A stretch of DNA of 43,422 nt from positions 1 through 43,422 of the forward strand of contig NZ_AXAP01000068.1 in the NCBI RefSeq assembly GCF_000472865.1, read 5' to 3'. A program made the translations under genes and the position numbers. Positions within the stretch are counted from its first letter, which is position 1; every line of letters starts with the position of its first letter. The notes under the pieces were generated by a model. That model did no database searches. It saw only the letters and a program-made list of their open reading frames with translations, and was not told the origin of the DNA. This document shows, one piece after another, positions 1 through 7,697 of the stretch. The stretch is from Bradyrhizobium elkanii WSM2783 (GTDB lineage: Bacteria > Pseudomonadota > Alphaproteobacteria > Rhizobiales > Xanthobacteraceae).

Positions 1-1
1 C

Positions 2-361
2 AGGATCCTGCAGGCGGATGCTCCTGACGATTTCGTGCTGGCGACTGGCGAGACGCGCTCGGTGCGCGAATTCGTGGAACTTGCGTTTGCCGAAGTCGGC
101 CGCGGAATCGAGTGGCGCGGGACGGGCGTTGACGAGATCGGGGTCGACACAAAATCCGGCAAGACCGTGGTCCGCATCGATCCAACCTATTTCCGGCCGA
201 CCGAGGTCGATCTTCTTATCGGCGACGCCAGCAAGGCGCGCGCAAAGCTCGGCTGGCAGCCGAAGACCGGCTTTGCCCAGCTCGTGAAGGAGATGGTTGC
301 AAGCGACCTCGCCGAGGCCAGGCAGGAGGCTGCAAGGGCAACAGACGAAGATGATAAATGA
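2..361 (+). CDS. gmd: GDP-mannose 4,6-dehydratase, C-terminal part (5' end outside window)
   Basis: The reading frame is open from base 2 and ends at TGA 359-361, giving about 119 C-terminal residues of a protein that is normally near 350-370. Recognisable GMD features are the DDFVLATGET stretch, SVREFVELAF, and the closing FRPTEVDLLIGDASKARAKLGW. GMD is a short-chain dehydrogenase/reductase that converts GDP-D-mannose to GDP-4-keto-6-deoxy-D-mannose, the precursor of GDP-L-fucose or GDP-D-rhamnose. The GTG at 35 lies inside the domain and is not a start. It is followed by an O-antigen ABC exporter, which fits a sugar-nucleotide supply role. The usual partner (fcl or rmd reductase) is not seen here and may lie upstream. 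A second gmd 5' part closes the window. Confidence 0.93.
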   Translation, partial: RILQADAPDDFVLATGETRSVREFVELAFAEVGRGIEWRGTGVDEIGVDTKSGKTVVRIDPTYFRPTEVDLLIGDASKARAKLGWQPKTGFAQLVKEMVASDLAEARQEAARATDEDDK

Positions 362-688
362 ACTGAAGCAAAGGTCCGAGCCGCGGTCTGACGCCGCCCG
401 GAGCTCTGCGCGACGAACAAAAGTCTTATTCAGTTCATAGGCACTGCTATGAAGCTGCAGAAGGTCGCGGTTCCAGTGGAACTCGCGAGTTAGTTTCTTG
501 AATGATCAGCGGTTTTTTGGGTCGGGAAAGATTGTCGGCGGGCATGGCCAGAGGCAAGGCTCCGCCTATAATGCGAGATGTGTCAGAGCCAGGGAGGCAG
601 GTCCACGGTCCTTTGCTGGGGCGCCTCCCGCGTTCGACCCGAACGTCCTTTGTTAATCTGCTCCGCACGAGCTCGATTGGGGTTCAAG
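362..688. other. Intergenic region upstream of the ABC exporter operon
   Basis: No convincing gene. A 9-bp inverted repeat starts on the gmd stop (359-367, TGAACTGAA) and is matched at 429-437 (TTCAGTTCA), enclosing a GC-rich stretch; this might fold in the gmd transcript. A 12-bp perfect palindrome lies at 480-491. The promoter of the wzm-wzt operon is expected here, but I cannot place -35 and -10 boxes with confidence. Confidence 0.5.
480..491. promoter_or_regulatory. 12-bp perfect palindrome, possible operator
   Basis: AACTCGCGAGTT is fully self-complementary and lies about 200 bases upstream of the exporter permease start, in otherwise non-coding DNA. A protein-binding role is inference only. 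Confidence 0.25.
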
Positions 689-1552
689 ATGGCCATAGCG
701 TCGTACAGCTCCGGTGATCGGTTCCACGAGCCGGCGAAGATCAAACCGTCATCTGCATCTGATTTGTCCAGTTTTGGCTACATCCGCGGCATTTGGGAGG
801 CGCGTCATTTCTGGATGCACCTCTCATTGTCAGATCTTCGCGCCAAATGGCGACGGTCCTTCTTCGGCATCTTTTGGACCATTATCCAGCCCCTTGGTCT
901 GACGATCCTCCTGTCGATCGTATTCGGCAAGATATTCCACAGCGATATCGCCGACTATGCTCCTTTCATATTGTCGGGAATGATCCTATGGGACTTCGTG
1001 GTCACCTCCGCCGTGGGCGGTTCCCTGACCTTCGTGCAGGCCGACTCATACATCAAGCAATGCAGACATCCTCTGGCCATCTATAGCTTGAGGACGGTCC
1101 TGACCAATCTCATCGTGTTTCTGTGCGCGAGCACGAGCCTGCTCGTATGGGTGCTGATCTGGCGTCCCCAGAATTTCGGTTGGGCGTGGATCGCTGTGCC
1201 CACCGTCATTCCGCTTCTGGTGCTTATTGCCTGGCCGCTCGCGACCTTGCTCGGTTATGTCGGTGCGCGGTTCCGGGATCTGCCACATGCGCTCGGCCTT
1301 GTTCTGCAGGCGCTGTGGTTCATTTCGCCCATCTACCTCGAGCCAAAGGTGTTTCGGGGCGGGGGGCTCCACTTATTGGTGGACGCAAATCCGATCTACC
1401 ATTTGCTTCAGATCGTTCGCGCTCCCCTGCTGCAGGGCGAGTGGGCGACCTGGCAGAACTACGGCTTCAGCTTCGGCCTGGTCGCGGTGCTGACATTGCT
1501 GGCCGTCCTGGTCGGCCGCTCCGCCGAAAAGAAGGTCATCTATTATCTATGA
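689..1552 (+). CDS. wzm: ABC-2 type polysaccharide export permease (Wzm-like)
   Basis: The protein has 287 residues and about six hydrophobic segments. The N-terminal DLRAKWRRSFFGIFWTIIQP stretch is the typical start of O-antigen and capsule ABC-2 permeases (Wzm/KpsM/RfbA), and the C-terminal LVGRSAEKKVIYYL tail is also typical. It would form the inner-membrane channel that moves the finished lipid-linked glycan to the periplasm. I chose ATG 689 because upstream in-frame codons (from 578) encode an Arg/Cys-rich stretch unlike the family. Its TGA overlaps the ATG of the ATPase gene (ATGA, 1549-1552), so the two subunits are translationally coupled. Its substrate is inferred from the surrounding glycan genes. 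Confidence 0.92.
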   Translation: MAIASYSSGDRFHEPAKIKPSSASDLSSFGYIRGIWEARHFWMHLSLSDLRAKWRRSFFGIFWTIIQPLGLTILLSIVFGKIFHSDIADYAPFILSGMILWDFVVTSAVGGSLTFVQADSYIKQCRHPLAIYSLRTVLTNLIVFLCASTSLLVWVLIWRPQNFGWAWIAVPTVIPLLVLIAWPLATLLGYVGARFRDLPHALGLVLQALWFISPIYLEPKVFRGGGLHLLVDANPIYHLLQIVRAPLLQGEWATWQNYGFSFGLVAVLTLLAVLVGRSAEKKVIYYL

Positions 1553-2298
1553 ACCGGATATCGTTGAATAACGTCGATCTCCATTATCATTCGGCGGCCT
1601 TCAGGGAACGCTCACTGAAGAGCCTCCTGGCAGGCGCAGTTACGGGAAAGAAGATCCGGCAGGGACAGATACACCACATTCACGCGCTGAAAGGCGTCAG
1701 CGTCGAGATCAAGGCCGGCGAGAGGGTCGGATTGCTCGGACACAACGGAGCCGGCAAGTCAACGTTCCTCAAGATGGTCGCAGGATTGTATCCGATCTCG
1801 GGCGGAGAGCGGATCGTCGAGGGCAGGATCAGATCTCTCTTCGATCTCAGCCTTGGGTTCGAGCCCGATGCATCGGGTCGGGAGAATATCCTCTATCGTG
1901 GCCTGCTGCTAGGCATGTCGCCGAAGAAGATGCGCGAGATCGAAGACGAGGTCGTGCGCTTCGCTGATCTTGGAGAGTTTATCGACTACCCGATCAAGAC
2001 CTACTCGGCGGGCATGCAGGTGAGACTGGCTTTCGCGGTATCGACGGCAGTGGAAGGTGATGTGCTCCTGCTCGACGAAGTCATCGGGGCGGGCGATGCG
2101 GCATTCATCACGAAAGCTCAAAATCGCATCCGCGCGCTGATCGAAAAATCCGAGATTTTGGTCCTGGCGTCTCACGACTTTGCATCGCTCAAATCGATGT
2201 GCGATCGAGGGTTGGTATTTCATCATGGTGAGATCGTTTTCGATGGAAGCATCGAAGCCTCGATTGCCCAGTACAAATATATCAACGGCTTGGGTTAG
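1549..2298 (+). CDS. wzt: ABC-type polysaccharide export ATPase (Wzt-like, short form)
   Basis: The protein has 249 residues. It shows Walker A GHNGAGKST (64-72), a YSAGMQVRLAFA signature (152-163), Walker B DVLLLDE (171-177) and the switch histidine in LASHD (H209). These match the ATPase partner of Wzm that powers O-polysaccharide export. The protein ends soon after the nucleotide-binding domain. It therefore lacks the C-terminal carbohydrate-binding domain found in some long Wzt proteins (such as those of E. coli O8/O9a) that read a terminal cap on the chain. By analogy this exporter would couple export to ongoing synthesis and not to a capping mark. The start overlaps the permease stop by 4 nt. 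Confidence 0.93.
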   Translation: MNRISLNNVDLHYHSAAFRERSLKSLLAGAVTGKKIRQGQIHHIHALKGVSVEIKAGERVGLLGHNGAGKSTFLKMVAGLYPISGGERIVEGRIRSLFDLSLGFEPDASGRENILYRGLLLGMSPKKMREIEDEVVRFADLGEFIDYPIKTYSAGMQVRLAFAVSTAVEGDVLLLDEVIGAGDAAFITKAQNRIRALIEKSEILVLASHDFASLKSMCDRGLVFHHGEIVFDGSIEASIAQYKYINGLG

Positions 2299-2320
2299 CA
2301 ACCGATCCTGGAGTGTGCGA

Positions 2321-4600
2321 GTGAAGAGCCGTCCTCTACGCGCGATGTGGTTGCTCAATCATACCACCGCCAGAAAATTCGAAGTCCCGATGCTAAAGCG
2401 GGTTGGGATAGAGGAGATATTCCTGCCAAAGAAGATACCGTCCGACCCTTCATTTAGGTCAGGCTCGGTAGATTGGTCGGAAGACGAGAATCTGACGATC
2501 CCGAAGCAAGATCTGGCGATATTGAACGCTACCGACTGGTATGATGAACCCAGCGCCGATGCCTGGCGGATCGCAAACGAGCATTTTCAACTGATCTTCT
2601 TTATCCTCCTGAACGCAGATTTCTTCAGGTCGATAATGCGCAATTTTTGCGGAGCCAAAGTTTGGCGGGCATACGGTCTCTCGGACCCGCCGCTAAGCTA
2701 TGCGCGAATATTATCTCATTATGGTTGGCGTAAAGGACCAAGCTGGTCCGCTCATGCAGCAGCGTCTCTTTGGTTCGGCCAGGCGTACAGCCATCTGGCG
2801 GAAGTCGAACCGCGTTGGCTGGCCGACCGAGCCATCTACTTGCCAGCCGGCCTTGAGAGCGCAGACCTTCGGGACGATTGGATTGGCAGTGACCGGCGGA
2901 TTTTCTTTGTCTGTCCGGATCTCGCGTTCAACGATTACTACCAGGACGTTTATCGAGATTTTAAGCGGACATTCGCAGGCCTTGCCTACGTGGTGGCCGG
3001 CGCCCAACCGCTCCGGGTCGAGGACGAGCATGTCCTCGGCTATGTCTCGGGTGAGCAGTATCGCCTGAACATGCGATCATTCGCTGTCATGTACTACCAT
3101 AGTTCCGAGCGATACCACGTGCACTATCATCCCTTCGAGGCGGTCCGCGCCGGAATGCCGCTGGTCTTCATGGGCGGTGGCTTGCTCGACAGATTGGGCG
3201 GCCTCAAATTGCCGGGACGATGCAAGACGCCTCAGGAGGCGAGAAGCAAGATCGAGCGGATCCTGGCAGGTGACAAGCAGTTGATTGGGCAGATCAGGGA
3301 GTCACAAGCGGTCCTGCTCGACTCGATGAAGGCTGAACACTGTGAACCGATCTGGCGCTCGGGGATCGAACTGATCCTCAAGAGGACGGCGGAAGCGCGC
3401 TCCACAGCTCCGATCGTTCGAAAGAAGCGGGTCGCCGTCATCCTGCCTGTCGCTTATCGCGGAGGCAGTCTCAGGGGCGCAAAGCTGCTCGCGCACGCCG
3501 TAGCAATTGGTAGTCAACACTTCGGCTCACCGGTGGATGTTGTCTTCGGACATCTCGATGATCCGACCTCTTATCCGGATCGAGAGTTTGATGATCTACC
3601 CGATCATATTGAGCGGCGGGCATTTCATTGGCGAACGCTGCCTCAGGGCCAGGCGATTCGAGCGTGCGCCTACGCTGGCGTGGAAGGACCACTATTGCCG
3701 ACGACCTATGCCGTGCCGGATGATGGAATCAATCAATTCCTTGATTGCGATCTGTGGATATTTATCTCCGACCGGCTGCAGTTTCCTATCCTTCCTGTTC
3801 GCCCTTATGTGCTCATGATCTACGACTATCTGCAGCGGTATGTTCCCATCATGGATGAGAACGCCCGTCAGCGTGTCATCGATAGGGCCCATGCTGCTGA
3901 AGCGGTCTTGGTCACGACCGACTTCACGGCGAATGACGCGCGCCAGTTTGCTGGGTTGCCAGCCAAGAAGGTGAGGAAAGTTCCACTTCTCGTGCCCGCA
4001 TTCGGCGGGAAGGGCGGTTCGGCTCAAGGTGGGCCTCCGGCGTCGAAGTACTTCATTTGGACAACCAATCTTGCTCTCCACAAGAACCACCGAAACGCTT
4101 TGGAGGCGCTCCGAATCTACTACGAGGAATACGGTGGTTTATTCGAATGCCACGTGACAGGCGTGGATACGGACAAACTGTTCACGCACAAACTCACGCA
4201 CCTCGTAGCGGCCCGAGAGATTCACAATGCCAGCAAAGCGCTCAAAGTAAGTTTGAGGACTGAGGGCGATCTGCCTGACCCTGTCTATCGCCGAAAGCTG
4301 CGTGATGCGGCCTTTCTCTGGCATCCCGGATTGATCGACAATGGCACTTTTTCCGTTGTTGAGGCTGCATCGTTCGGCGTTCCGGCACTTTCAAGCGACT
4401 ATCCTACGATGAGGGAGATCGACCGCCAATTCGAGCTTGATCTGACTTGGTCGGACCCGAACGATCCGGTAGACATGGCCAGCAAGCTGAAGCGGATGGA
4501 AACAGCGCAGCGCAGCACGCCCCGACCGGAGGTCTTCGCGCGGCATTCCCTGGAGCAGTCGGCCGCTGAGTACTGGCAAGTCATCCAAGAGTATCTATGA
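2321..4600 (+). CDS. Two-domain glycosyltransferase
   Basis: The protein has 759 residues from GTG 2321. GGAG at 2310-2313 sits 7 bases before it, and the first residues lead into MWLLNHTTARKFEVPML. ATG 2345 is an alternative. The N-terminal half (to about residue 365) contains a glycosyltransferase-like stretch around HYHPFEAVRAGMPLVFMGGG. The second half restarts with KKRVAVILPVAYRGGSLRGA (about 367) and has GT4 hallmarks: FIWTTNLALHKNHRNALEA (about 576) and FSVVEAASFGVPALSSDYPT (about 677). Such fused transferases add more than one sugar to a growing chain. It lies 22 bases after wzt, and its stop overlaps the next start (ATGA), so all four genes form one operon. Donor and acceptor sugars cannot be read from sequence. 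Confidence 0.82.
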   Translation: MKSRPLRAMWLLNHTTARKFEVPMLKRVGIEEIFLPKKIPSDPSFRSGSVDWSEDENLTIPKQDLAILNATDWYDEPSADAWRIANEHFQLIFFILLNADFFRSIMRNFCGAKVWRAYGLSDPPLSYARILSHYGWRKGPSWSAHAAASLWFGQAYSHLAEVEPRWLADRAIYLPAGLESADLRDDWIGSDRRIFFVCPDLAFNDYYQDVYRDFKRTFAGLAYVVAGAQPLRVEDEHVLGYVSGEQYRLNMRSFAVMYYHSSERYHVHYHPFEAVRAGMPLVFMGGGLLDRLGGLKLPGRCKTPQEARSKIERILAGDKQLIGQIRESQAVLLDSMKAEHCEPIWRSGIELILKRTAEARSTAPIVRKKRVAVILPVAYRGGSLRGAKLLAHAVAIGSQHFGSPVDVVFGHLDDPTSYPDREFDDLPDHIERRAFHWRTLPQGQAIRACAYAGVEGPLLPTTYAVPDDGINQFLDCDLWIFISDRLQFPILPVRPYVLMIYDYLQRYVPIMDENARQRVIDRAHAAEAVLVTTDFTANDARQFAGLPAKKVRKVPLLVPAFGGKGGSAQGGPPASKYFIWTTNLALHKNHRNALEALRIYYEEYGGLFECHVTGVDTDKLFTHKLTHLVAAREIHNASKALKVSLRTEGDLPDPVYRRKLRDAAFLWHPGLIDNGTFSVVEAASFGVPALSSDYPTMREIDRQFELDLTWSDPNDPVDMASKLKRMETAQRSTPRPEVFARHSLEQSAAEYWQVIQEYL

Positions 4601-6243
4601 AGACCTTCGGCATCTATCTTTGTTATCCCCCCAAGGTCGATTTGCGAGCTCAGGGGCTGGGACGCTATCTCGCGGAATTCCTCAAGGAAGCGAAGGTCCG
4701 CGCCGACGTGAGATTCGTGATTGCGTGTCCGAGCTGGATGCGGGAATCGCTGAAGGAATGGAGTCGGGCTGTCGGCCTGCAGCCCGACGCGTTTGAGGTG
4801 ATTGGACCTGAGAAGGTCCCGACCTTGTTGCGCTTCTATGAAGCGTATCAGAAATATAGGCTCTACCGGCTCCGAAAGCGGAAGAAGGTCCGCGACTATC
4901 TGTCAAGGATGAGAGCCGCCTTTGGTGCGATCGTTACTTACGTGCCGCGTACCGCCGCTACCACGCGCAGCATCGCCGCGTTGGTATTGATAGGAGTTAT
5001 CGCCTTTCCCGTGCTTCTGGTGTACTACGCCGTTCGCTCAATCAAACGGAGTGTGCCTTTCCGAAGAGCTTATCGGGCGCTTATTCGACGTTACCGTTCC
5101 CGACTGACGCCAAACGTGGGAGGGTTGGTCGCCCGTCCGCAGGATAACGGGCTCGCCCTGCAACTCTATCGCTACATGGAGACGGCCGAAGCCAGGCTGC
5201 TTTCCCTCGAGATCGAAAAACGCAGGGAGATTTCGGCCTGGTTCGCTCCAACCGCCTTCTGGCCCCATTTCAACGACATCAAGGCGCCTCGGTTGATCTG
5301 CGTGCCGGACGTAGTGCTTTCAGACTTTCCGGTGGCGTTCTCGGCGGTCAACGATGAGCGATTCCTCGAGACGTTCAGGTTGGTGGAAAAGACAATCCAT
5401 GGCGGGGCTCAATTTGTGACCTACAGCCTTGATGTCAAGCAGCGGACGCTGGTCGACCGCTACGGCGTGCCGCCGGAGAAAGTCAGCGTGATCCCGCACG
5501 GCGTCAACAGGCTGGATGAATTGGTGAAAATTTCAGGGCTCGCAAACGCGGATGCTGTGACGGACGCGTTTTGCGTCAAGCTTTTCGGTTCTGCTTTGGG
5601 AAAGGCGACGACAACGAAAAGCGCGCATCGATTTGCAAAAGAGGGTATCAAGTTTATTTTTTACGCGAGTCAGTTTCGCCCGAACAAGAACGTTCTCACC
5701 CTTCTTCGTGCCTACAATCACCTGCTCAAGCGGCGTTATCTGCCTCACAAGTTGATCATGACCGGGAATCCTTACGGTCTGCCCGAGATCGCCAAATTCA
5801 TCGAGGAGCACAATCTCGAAGACGATGTGCTCTGCCTGCAGGGCTTGTCGGACCGCGAACTTGCCGCCTGCTATCGGCTGGCTGATCTTTCGGTGAACCC
5901 AAGCCTGAGTGAGGGCGGCTGCCCGTTTACGCTCACGGAATCTCTGTCGGTCGACACGCCTGTTGTGATGGCCCGCATTGCCGTGACTGAAGAGCTGGTT
6001 ACCGATCGCGAGCTGCGCGATCTGATGCTCTTCGATCCTTACAATTGGAAGGACATGGCCGGCAAGATCGAGTGGGCGCTTTCTAACCGGGCGCATCTGT
6101 TGAAAAATCAGCGGGCGCTTTACGATCAACTGACGAAACGATCTTGGACCAACGTCGTCGACGAATACATCACCCTGCTGGATCGCATTTCATCGGACCG
6201 AGCCGATCGCATACCTGAGCCTGTTTCAAAGCCCGCGGCTTAA
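4597..6243 (+). CDS. GT4-type glycosyltransferase with a central hydrophobic segment
   Basis: The protein has 548 residues. The C-terminal half is a clear GT-B (GT4) domain: FIFYASQFRPNKNVLTLLRA (from about 353), the KLIMTGNPYG loop, and the EGGCPFTLTESLS nucleotide-sugar site (about 439-451) with the E-x7-E spacing typical of the family. The N-terminal half includes a strongly hydrophobic stretch (about residues 124-147) flanked by arginines and lysines, probably a membrane anchor or a membrane-dipping helix. That is unusual for GT4 enzymes and would hold it at the inner membrane beside the exporter. The ATG overlaps the preceding stop by 4 nt. It is the last gene of the rightward operon and faces the leftward genes across 55 bases. 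Confidence 0.87.
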   Translation: MKTFGIYLCYPPKVDLRAQGLGRYLAEFLKEAKVRADVRFVIACPSWMRESLKEWSRAVGLQPDAFEVIGPEKVPTLLRFYEAYQKYRLYRLRKRKKVRDYLSRMRAAFGAIVTYVPRTAATTRSIAALVLIGVIAFPVLLVYYAVRSIKRSVPFRRAYRALIRRYRSRLTPNVGGLVARPQDNGLALQLYRYMETAEARLLSLEIEKRREISAWFAPTAFWPHFNDIKAPRLICVPDVVLSDFPVAFSAVNDERFLETFRLVEKTIHGGAQFVTYSLDVKQRTLVDRYGVPPEKVSVIPHGVNRLDELVKISGLANADAVTDAFCVKLFGSALGKATTTKSAHRFAKEGIKFIFYASQFRPNKNVLTLLRAYNHLLKRRYLPHKLIMTGNPYGLPEIAKFIEEHNLEDDVLCLQGLSDRELAACYRLADLSVNPSLSEGGCPFTLTESLSVDTPVVMARIAVTEELVTDRELRDLMLFDPYNWKDMAGKIEWALSNRAHLLKNQRALYDQLTKRSWTNVVDEYITLLDRISSDRADRIPEPVSKPAA

Positions 6244-6298
6244 GGCGCAGGACGTCATTTGAACCGTCATCCCGCACCATGGCGAGCAGACCATTCGA

Positions 6299-7426
6299 TC
6301 AAGCCTGTTCCGAGCGCTTTGCCAGGATCTCCCTGTAGAGCTCCAGATGACGATCGACCATCTGGCCGGCCGTGAAAAAGCTCTCATACCGCTGCCTGGC
6401 CCGCTCACCCATCTGCGCGGCCAGATCGGTGTTCTCGAACAGTGCCCTTATCGCTTCTCTGAGGGCGGCTGGATCGCCAGGTGGAACGACGAGGCCGGTC
6501 TCGCCGTGAATATTGACATAGCTGGTGCCTGTGCCGACCTCGCTAGAGATGAGCGGCTTGCCGTACATTGCGGCTTCCAGGAGCGTTATGCCAAATGCTT
6601 CCGAACGAAGGTGAGAAGGAAAGATCGCCGCGTGGCAGAGATTCAACAATGCAACCTTCTCTCGGTCACTCGGTGCTCCCACGAAATGAACGTTCGTCAG
6701 GTTGAGATCAAGAGCATGTTGTCGCAGTTCTCCTTCGATTGGCCCCGCGCCCGCAATGGCGACTGAATAGTCGGTGCCGCGGAGCGCGTCGAGAAGGATG
6801 TGAAGGCCCTTGTAGTACCGAAGGACTCCCACGAACAGAAAAAAGCGCTTGCCGGCCAGGCTCGGCCACTTTGCGGCAAGCGATGGGTCATACTCGGGAT
6901 AGGTCGAGCGATCCAGGCCAATCGGGATCACCTCCGTTTTCTTCCGGAAGTCGGCCAGCGTGGCGCTGGTCTCCAGGTAGTTTGGAGATGTCGCAACGAT
7001 CCGATCGACGCTGCCAAGAAACCGGTGCATCAAGGGCGCATAGGCCCTCAGCAGCAGGCGCTGCCGAACGATGTCTGAATGATACGTCAACACGACTGGC
7101 TTCGAAACTCTGGTCGCGAAGTAGACCACGTCCGCAAACGGCCACGGGAAATGGAGATGGATGATGTCGGCCTGCCGGGCGAGCTCGGAGAATTTTGCGA
7201 ATGCCCTGAACGAGAAGCTCGTCGAGCTGATCTCGAAGTCTCGCTTGATGCGGTGGCTGATATGATTGTCGAGCCGCGCGGTCTCGTCAACGACTTCCGC
7301 GCTCAACGAGAGTACCTCGACGTCGACGCCACGCTGACTGCTGCCATGAGCGAGTTGAAAGATAAACTGTTCAACACCTCCATAGGAGTCCGGGACATAG
7401 GTTTTGAAGAAGTGAAGGACCTTCAA
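6299..7426 (-). CDS. GT4 family glycosyltransferase
   Basis: The 375-residue protein begins KVLHFFKTYVPDSYGGVEQF, the usual opening of GT4 mannosyl- and rhamnosyl-type transferases in O-antigen loci, with the glycine-rich acceptor loop near the start. Later come FLFVGVLRYYKGLHILLDAL and SEAFGITLLEAAMYGKP with the conserved E-x7-E pair. I chose TTG at 7426 as the start because GGGAG lies 5 bases upstream and the protein then starts exactly where the family does. Other in-frame starts (TTG 7444, TTG 7438, GTG 7432) would add up to six residues with no ribosome-binding site. The sugar specificity is unknown; mannose or a GDP-mannose-derived 6-deoxyhexose is plausible because of gmd. Confidence 0.88.
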   Translation of the reverse strand: MKVLHFFKTYVPDSYGGVEQFIFQLAHGSSQRGVDVEVLSLSAEVVDETARLDNHISHRIKRDFEISSTSFSFRAFAKFSELARQADIIHLHFPWPFADVVYFATRVSKPVVLTYHSDIVRQRLLLRAYAPLMHRFLGSVDRIVATSPNYLETSATLADFRKKTEVIPIGLDRSTYPEYDPSLAAKWPSLAGKRFFLFVGVLRYYKGLHILLDALRGTDYSVAIAGAGPIEGELRQHALDLNLTNVHFVGAPSDREKVALLNLCHAAIFPSHLRSEAFGITLLEAAMYGKPLISSEVGTGTSYVNIHGETGLVVPPGDPAALREAIRALFENTDLAAQMGERARQRYESFFTAGQMVDRHLELYREILAKRSEQA

Positions 7427-7697
7427 GTTCACTCCCAAGATCAAGCAGAGGCACGATCTCGCGCTTTATTTCACTTCTCGAAGCGACTGCTCCAAGAATG
7501 TCGAAAAAACGACTTGTCTGGAACGCCCCGTCTGGATGGCGAGGTGGGTCAGAGCCGCCGTAAGTTGATGATATTTAGCATTCCCGGCGATGAAGGGGCA
7601 GTCTTTTTGGAGTTCCCCGGGGCCCTTGCTGCAGTACCTCGCAGTTTGAACCTACCATCGGGATTCGACCTCTTGCGAGCGGACAGGCAAGCATCTG

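Noticed and set aside
2180..2320. N-terminal extension of the two-domain glycosyltransferase into wzt
   Set aside because: The extension overlaps the wzt coding region by more than 100 bases and is not family-like; GTG 2321 has a good ribosome-binding site.
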